From assembly GCF_011319475.1 (NCBI RefSeq), contig NZ_RCMC01000271.1, positions 11,277 through 36,639 on the forward strand: a stretch of 25,363 nucleotides of DNA. The letters are read 5' to 3'. Every line of letters begins with the position of its first letter. The first letter of the stretch is position 1. Under the pieces are notes generated by a model. The model searched no databases, was not told where the DNA came from, and saw only the letters and a list, made by a program, of their open reading frames with translations. This stretch comes from Candidatus Nitrosotalea sp. FS (GTDB lineage Archaea > Thermoproteota > Nitrososphaeria > Nitrososphaerales > Nitrosopumilaceae). Shown one piece after another: positions 21,364 to 25,363 of the stretch. Both the position numbers and the translations under genes were made by a program.

Positions 21364-21998
21364 TCTTTTTTTAGCTCCCATTTGTGATCTGGAAAATGAT
21401 ACTTTAATGATGTTTCTAGTTTGCTTTTCAGACCTTCTTTGTTCCACATCTTGATGATTTCCTTATGCCTGTCGCTTATGTTATCACTTGATTCTGGTAG
21501 AAAATATAATGCAACTAACATCCATGGGCAAAAAATTTGTGGCGTTTTGCTGATCTCTGATAATATTTGTTCCAATGTAACCCATCTAATGTTAGAAATC
21601 TCGTCTTCTACAAGTTTTATTTTTGAAGGATCATCTAATATTCCAATTAGTGTACCACAAACCTCATTTTCAGATCCTATGTCTTTGTAGGGAACATGAT
21701 ATTCAAACTTGTACAAATAATCTAATTTACATGTGACTCCTAATTCTTCAGGCAGTCTTCTTTCCGCAGATGAAACATAATTTTCTGATTGCCTTGGATG
21801 GCTTGCTACTGTTCCATCCCAATCTCCAGGCCACAACATTTTGCTCATACTTCGTTGCGTGAGCAAAAGCTTTCCTTCTTGATTGAATAAAAATATGGTA
21901 AACGCTCTGTGAAGTTTTCCGTTTGGAAGATGGCATTTTACTTTTTCTTCAGATCCTACTTGACTATCATTACTGTCTACAAGAATGAGATATTCCAT
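21360..21998 (-). CDS. idi: Isopentenyl-diphosphate isomerase, type I (Nudix), lacking the usual catalytic Cys
   Basis: Interconverts IPP and DMAPP. The type I fold is clear: LHRAFTIFLFN (His30), LLLTQRSMSKMLWPGDWDG, SHPRQSE (His67), RRLPEELGV and SENEVCGTLIG with Glu110 and Glu112, which align with Glu114/Glu116 of the E. coli enzyme. The catalytic Cys67 of E. coli (SVCGHP) is replaced by Ala65 here (TVASHP). I recall the same TVASHP form from haloarchaeal homologues, so this is probably a subfamily trait rather than decay. The gene starts 2 bp after ipk and ends in an ATGA overlap with idsA, so it is clearly part of the isoprenoid operon. Confidence 0.92.
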   Translation of the reverse strand: MEYLILVDSNDSQVGSEEKVKCHLPNGKLHRAFTIFLFNQEGKLLLTQRSMSKMLWPGDWDGTVASHPRQSENYVSSAERRLPEELGVTCKLDYLYKFEYHVPYKDIGSENEVCGTLIGILDDPSKIKLVEDEISNIRWVTLEQILSEISKTPQIFCPWMLVALYFLPESSDNISDRHKEIIKMWNKEGLKSKLETSLKYHFPDHKWELKKE

Positions 21999-22000
21999 AA

Positions 22001-22741
22001 CTATCCCCTAAATACTGTTCCTTCAAAACTCTTGTCATTTATTGCATTTATTATCCTCTTTGGAACGTTTCCATTCACAAAGAAAACATCTGTCCCATTC
22101 TTTGATATGTTAAAAGCCTCCTTTATTTTGCGAGCCATTCCTCCTGTTACATCCATTGATACTTCTGAAGTGATTGGTTTTTCTTCTGTGATCTCACTCA
22201 AAAGCCTCTTACTTTTCATGTCCGAATACACTCCATCTACATTAGTAACAAAAATTGCAAGGCGAGGACGTAATATCTTTGAAAGAATTCCCATAATCCT
22301 ATCCCCTGACAAGATGTAAAACTTGTTTTTTCCAAACCACATCACATCTCCATAAGAAATTGGTGTTAATCCTGTTTTTGCAATTTTTGGGATCTCTTTA
22401 ACTTTCTTGATCAAAGGTTTATCACTTGTCATAAAATCGCTAGGAGGTAAACAATATGGTCTTAGGTCTGATTCTAGGAATGATTTGAGTACAATATTGT
22501 TTAGTTCTACCATGGAATTCTTAACGTAAGAGACCCCTTTAGCTTCATGTCTTTGAGGTTTTGTATGCATGTCATATTTTACAGACCAATAATGTCCAAA
22601 CGAACCTCCACCATGTATTATGACAAGTGGTTCATTCACATTTTTTAGATTTGTAGCAATTTTCCTTATTGAATTTCTATTTGGGGTTAATGGTTTATTC
22701 TTGTTAGTAATTATGGAGCCACCCAGTTTTATCAAGATCAT
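22001..22741 (-). CDS. ipk: Isopentenyl phosphate kinase
   Basis: Phosphorylates isopentenyl phosphate to IPP, the last step of the archaeal (modified) mevalonate pathways. Amino-acid-kinase fold: ILIKLGGSIIT at the N-terminus, HGGGSFGH with the catalytic His50, ISYGDV, the nucleotide loop ILSGDRI, TNVDGVYS and the terminal DVTGGMARKI. The ATG at 22741 gives the family's usual start (M-I-L-I-K-L-GGS) and lies 29 bp after a TATA-like element. A longer version from 22807 adds a hydrophobic, unrelated stretch. 246 residues is typical. It is the first gene of the ipk-idi-idsA-gltX-fah series. Confidence 0.95.
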   Translation of the reverse strand: MILIKLGGSIITNKNKPLTPNRNSIRKIATNLKNVNEPLVIIHGGGSFGHYWSVKYDMHTKPQRHEAKGVSYVKNSMVELNNIVLKSFLESDLRPYCLPPSDFMTSDKPLIKKVKEIPKIAKTGLTPISYGDVMWFGKNKFYILSGDRIMGILSKILRPRLAIFVTNVDGVYSDMKSKRLLSEITEEKPITSEVSMDVTGGMARKIKEAFNISKNGTDVFFVNGNVPKRIINAINDKSFEGTVFRG

Positions 22742-22765
22742 GATTTTTAACAGTGCTATGGACGG

Positions 22766-22774
22766 TTTTAAAAA
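22766..22774 (-). promoter_or_regulatory. TATA box of the ipk operon
   Basis: TTTTTAAAA on the minus strand is centred 29 bp before the ATG at 22741, within the 137-bp gap after mvk. It suggests ipk-idi-idsA-gltX-fah can be transcribed apart from rps2-memo-mvk. Confidence 0.4.
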
Positions 22775-22878
22775 GTATATCCCTAAAATGGTGTTGTTGA
22801 CTAGCATCTGCTACGTTCTTTCATTTTTGATTAGTGCCTGTAAATTGTTGATTCTTTTTTAGCTCAAATTGACATATT

Positions 22879-23832
22879 TTATGAATATCTGAGTCCGCTG
22901 TAGTCAATCTTTGTCACAAAACAATCTGAGGTTTTTCTTAAATTGTTCAACGTATTTTCGCTGTTTGAATCATCAACAAGAGAAATAATGCAGCCGCCTC
23001 CCCCAGCTCCTGTTATCTTTGCACCATAAGATGTTTTTTTGGCTTCTTGAACCAAAAGATCTATTTTTTCTGTAGAGACTCCTATCTGTTTTAACACATC
23101 ATGATTTTCTAACATTAGGGAACCTAATTTGTTTAAATCATTTTCTTTCAATGATGACATAGCGTTGTCAACTATGTTCATTTCCAGTTTACATAATTTA
23201 TTGAAAAGATCGTCATTTTTTTCTTTAAAATTTCTAACTTGTCTTACAACATCTTGCGTATTGTGAACCTGCGCAGAGTTTGATATTATGAAACTCAAAT
23301 CATTTCTTGATGGGATGTCTTCAAATCCCTTTTTGAGATCATATGATACTAGTCCGCCAAACGTGGATACTGATGAATCTGCTCCTGAGTTTTGTTCAAA
23401 TATGGTACGTTCTGCCTGTACAGCTATCTTCATCACATCGTTCTTTGATAGTTTGTAAAACAATCCATTGACCGAAGCCGTAGCTGCTACACACGCAGCG
23501 GATGATGATCCCAGTCCTACTCCTTGAGGTATCTCTGATTCTAAAACTAACTCAATTCCATTTTTTGCAGAATTTTCTTTTATTGCTTTTTGTGCTATGT
23601 AGAAGAAAGGTTTCATAAATTTTTGCTGCACTTTTTCTAAATTGTTTGATGAATCCATGTTTATTTCTGACTCTCCTAAAGAAGATCGTATTCTAATCAC
23701 TCTCTCATCGATTAATTGTGATGTTGCAGTAATTCGCTTATCTATAGAACATAACACAGCTTTCATACCATACACTACAAAATGTTCTCCAAAAAGAATG
23801 ATTTTTCCAGGAGCTGATGCTATAGATTTCAT
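22879..23832 (-). CDS. mvk: Mevalonate kinase
   Basis: GHMP kinase that makes mevalonate 5-phosphate. Motif 1 is SAPGKIILFGEHFVVYG (residues 6-22, with Lys10), motif 2 the ATP loop PQGVGLGSSSAACVA (102-116), the catalytic Asp is in NSGADSSVS (Asp152), and motif 3 is KITGAGGGGCII. The length (317) fits archaeal enzymes. The start overlaps the memo stop by 4 bp (ATGA), a sign of translational coupling. No phosphomevalonate kinase or diphosphomevalonate decarboxylase lies in the window; with ipk nearby this fits an archaeal modified pathway. Confidence 0.96.
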   Translation of the reverse strand: MKSIASAPGKIILFGEHFVVYGMKAVLCSIDKRITATSQLIDERVIRIRSSLGESEINMDSSNNLEKVQQKFMKPFFYIAQKAIKENSAKNGIELVLESEIPQGVGLGSSSAACVAATASVNGLFYKLSKNDVMKIAVQAERTIFEQNSGADSSVSTFGGLVSYDLKKGFEDIPSRNDLSFIISNSAQVHNTQDVVRQVRNFKEKNDDLFNKLCKLEMNIVDNAMSSLKENDLNKLGSLMLENHDVLKQIGVSTEKIDLLVQEAKKTSYGAKITGAGGGGCIISLVDDSNSENTLNNLRKTSDCFVTKIDYSGLRYS

Positions 23833-24665
23833 GAAAATACTATCGATGCATATCCTACCACTGAACTCTTGTCTCCGACTATGTCTCCACTAGTAGCATA
23901 TTTGATCAAGGTACCCTTGGTTGCTCCCAGTTCCTTACAAGCTATCATTGTAGATGCAATCGCTCCGTAACCACATGCGCTAATCTGTTTTTCCTGCAAT
24001 ATATTATAAAATTTGTCTACATCTAGTTTTACTATTGTATCTATCAAAGATTTATCTTGTTTATGTGCAAAATCATTCGGTTCATAATGAGTAAAATCCG
24101 AAGAACCAATTATGATAGTATTTTTAATTTTCGAAATACTTGCTATAGATTTACCTACTTCAATTGCAGTATGGTAACTCTGATCAATTAAAATCAAAGG
24201 CAAAATCTTGAATTTGTGAGAAAATGTTTCTTGAAGCATTGGAATTTGTACTTCTAAACAATGATCTCTTGTATGAGAAAAAGAATCGAACTCTATCAAT
24301 TTTGAACTCTTGTTAATTTCAATTGCAGATTCTGTATCTACTTCTATATCTCCAATCGGTGTTCTCCATACTCCATCTTTCATTACAGCAACATCTCGTC
24401 CTATTCCCCAGTGGTTTGGTCCTATGATTATTACAAGTTCGGGGTTCTGTGATGATATTGCATAGTATGAATCTGCAGCTATTGGACCAGAATACTCATA
24501 TCCGGCGTGTGGGCATATCACACCAATAATTTTTTCATTATGCGATGAGGGTGGTAATGACCCTGGGCCATATTTGTGCAAAAAACAATTCTTTATACTT
24601 GATTTTAGTTCTTGATTTGTTTTTGGATAGAACATCCCAGCAACAGCTGGTGTCCTTACCTGCAT
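23829..24665 (-). CDS. MEMO1 family protein (AmmeMemoRadiSam component B)
   Basis: Metal-binding protein related to LigB-type dioxygenases and human MEMO1. Ordered motifs: RTPAVAGMFYP at the N-terminus, CPHAGYEYSGP and GPNHWG (each with a His that lines the metal pocket), TRDHCLEVQIPML, SSDFTHYEP (His) and ACGYGAIA (Cys). The biochemical role in archaea is not settled; gene context places it between ribosomal protein uS2 and mevalonate kinase, an arrangement I recall from many archaea. It starts 4 bp after the rps2 stop and overlaps mvk by 4 bp. Length (278) is normal. Confidence 0.93.
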   Translation of the reverse strand: MQVRTPAVAGMFYPKTNQELKSSIKNCFLHKYGPGSLPPSSHNEKIIGVICPHAGYEYSGPIAADSYYAISSQNPELVIIIGPNHWGIGRDVAVMKDGVWRTPIGDIEVDTESAIEINKSSKLIEFDSFSHTRDHCLEVQIPMLQETFSHKFKILPLILIDQSYHTAIEVGKSIASISKIKNTIIIGSSDFTHYEPNDFAHKQDKSLIDTIVKLDVDKFYNILQEKQISACGYGAIASTMIACKELGATKGTLIKYATSGDIVGDKSSVVGYASIVFS

Positions 24666-24669
24666 TGTG

Positions 24670-25341
24670 TTATTGCCTCTGTGTTCTCATTCTCGGGGTA
24701 GGCATTCTCTCTGTTTCTTCTTCTAGCTCTTCTTCCGTTATTTTGGTTTCAAAATCATCTATTTGGTATTTCATAGAATCTGCATTTTTTAATTTACCTT
24801 TCTGCATTAGTATCTCTCTTGCTAAAAGCCAATAGGTTGCAGCCAATGATTTTCTTCCTCTATTGTTTGCTGGAATTACCAAATCTACTTTGGAAGTAAC
24901 ATTATCTGTGTTGGAAATTCCTATTACTGGAATTCCTGCATTAGTAGCTTCCACAACTGCTTGTTCATCTACTTGTGGATCTGATATGAAAACTAATTCT
25001 GGTTCTCTATAATACGGTAATGAAGGATTTGTTAGAGTTCCTGGCATGAATCTTCCAAGCATGGGGGTTGCACCTGTGACCTCACAGAATTTCTCAACTG
25101 GAGTGCTAGCATATTCTCTACCTGAACAAACTAGAATTTTTGTAATGTCTGCTCTGTTGATGAATTTAGCAGCTGTCTGAATTCTGGATAGCGTTTTTTT
25201 ACTATCTATGATGTAAAGTCCCTCGTTTGTTGCCTTTGTGACAAATGGAGTCATGAATTTTGTTTTTACTTGAGTACCTACTCTTATTCCAGTGGAAAGT
25301 ACGTATTTCTCCATATGTTCAAAGTCTTCTTGCTTGCTCAT
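24670..25341 (-). CDS. rps2: 30S ribosomal protein S2 (uS2)
   Basis: Small-subunit ribosomal protein. Family segments: GTQVKTKFMTPFVTK, GLYIIDSKKTLSRIQTAAKFI, PGTLTNPSLPYYREPELVFISDP, EATNAGIPVIGISNTDN and NNRGRKSLAATYWLLAREIL. The archaeal/eukaryotic type is shown by the TLTNP and NNRG(R)KSL wording and by the acidic-to-basic C-terminal tail (TEEELEEETERMPTPRMRTQ). The ATG at 25341 is preferred; an in-frame ATG lies nine codons on. Only 22 bp of upstream sequence are in the window, so its promoter or upstream partner cannot be seen. memo and mvk follow directly. Confidence 0.96.
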   Translation of the reverse strand: MSKQEDFEHMEKYVLSTGIRVGTQVKTKFMTPFVTKATNEGLYIIDSKKTLSRIQTAAKFINRADITKILVCSGREYASTPVEKFCEVTGATPMLGRFMPGTLTNPSLPYYREPELVFISDPQVDEQAVVEATNAGIPVIGISNTDNVTSKVDLVIPANNRGRKSLAATYWLLAREILMQKGKLKNADSMKYQIDDFETKITEEELEEETERMPTPRMRTQRQ

Positions 25342-25363
25342 CGTGTGTTTCTAAATCTCGGCC

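Noticed and set aside
21364..21447. 28-residue N-terminal extension of idsA
   Set aside because: Would overlap idi by 88 bp; the ATGA overlap at 21360-21363 and the family start favour the shorter protein.
21909..22319. 136-aa plus-strand frame across idi and ipk
   Set aside because: Antisense to two overlapping operon genes whose motifs are intact.
1..25363. Mobile elements, CRISPR arrays, prophage or defence genes
   Set aside because: No spaced direct repeats, transposase, integrase or phage-type proteins were seen. The two tRNA genes show no flanking attachment-site duplication.

Overview
The window is AT-rich, gene-dense chromosomal DNA from an archaeon, most likely an ammonia-oxidising Thaumarchaeon (Nitrososphaerota) of the Nitrosopumilus/Nitrosarchaeum kind. 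Reasons: a Rieske / b-type cytochrome / blue-copper (plastocyanin-like) cluster typical of that group, archaeal informational genes (uS2, archaeal GluRS, ArcTGT, Kae1/Bud32, Taw1, Fap7), a UPF0147 protein, an isopentenyl phosphate kinase, and TATA-type promoters placed about 24-30 bp before start codons, which implies mostly leaderless mRNAs with frequent TTG starts. Species cannot be fixed from the sequence alone.

Layout. 1-1285: C-terminal part of a large surface protein, probably an S8 protease, with a C-terminal membrane anchor. 1325-3906: bc1/b6f-like electron-transfer module (Rieske, cytochrome b in two overlapping frames, blue copper protein). 3921-6568 (mostly minus): a hypothetical protein, tRNA-Arg(TCT), an Ogg1-type 8-oxoguanine glycosylase and a beta-CASP nuclease whose frame is broken by an apparent one-base loss. 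6688-7332: a conserved-looking 73-aa protein and a ferredoxin with one Cys ligand replaced by Asp. 7357-10723: ArcTGT and Fap7 (minus), divergent from an Obg/YchF-like GTPase. 10725-14309: Kae1, Bud32 and RdgB on plus, with a PH/GRAM-like gene antisense between Kae1 and Bud32, and convergent Taw1. 14354-14482: an overlooked 42-aa membrane protein. 14641-15693: Sulfolobus-like zinc alcohol dehydrogenase. 15794-15866: tRNA-His. 15923-17740 (minus): hypothetical, a methyltransferase-like protein, UPF0147 and a Rieske ferredoxin. 17807-25341 (minus): a long directional array rps2 - memo - mvk, then ipk - idi - idsA - gltX - fah, which joins translation genes to the archaeal mevalonate/isoprenoid pathway.

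How it fits together. The first module moves electrons from quinol to a copper carrier. The minus-strand array at the right end covers mevalonate phosphorylation, IPP formation and isomerisation, and prenyl elongation for ether lipids. The middle is rich in tRNA modification: archaeosine at G15 (TgtA), t6A at A37 (Kae1/Bud32) and wyosine (Taw1). The resident tRNA-Arg(TCT) has the G15 and U36-A37 expected of a substrate for the first two.

I see no CRISPR array, transposon, integrase, phage gene or defence island. Most of the window is core genome. The points most worth checking are the two frame breaks, the altered cofactor or catalytic residues (ferredoxin Asp56, IDI Ala65, Rieske box I, Kae1 Leu133), the 42-aa membrane protein and the interrupted KEOPS cluster. 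I did not find convincing evidence for a wholly new system.
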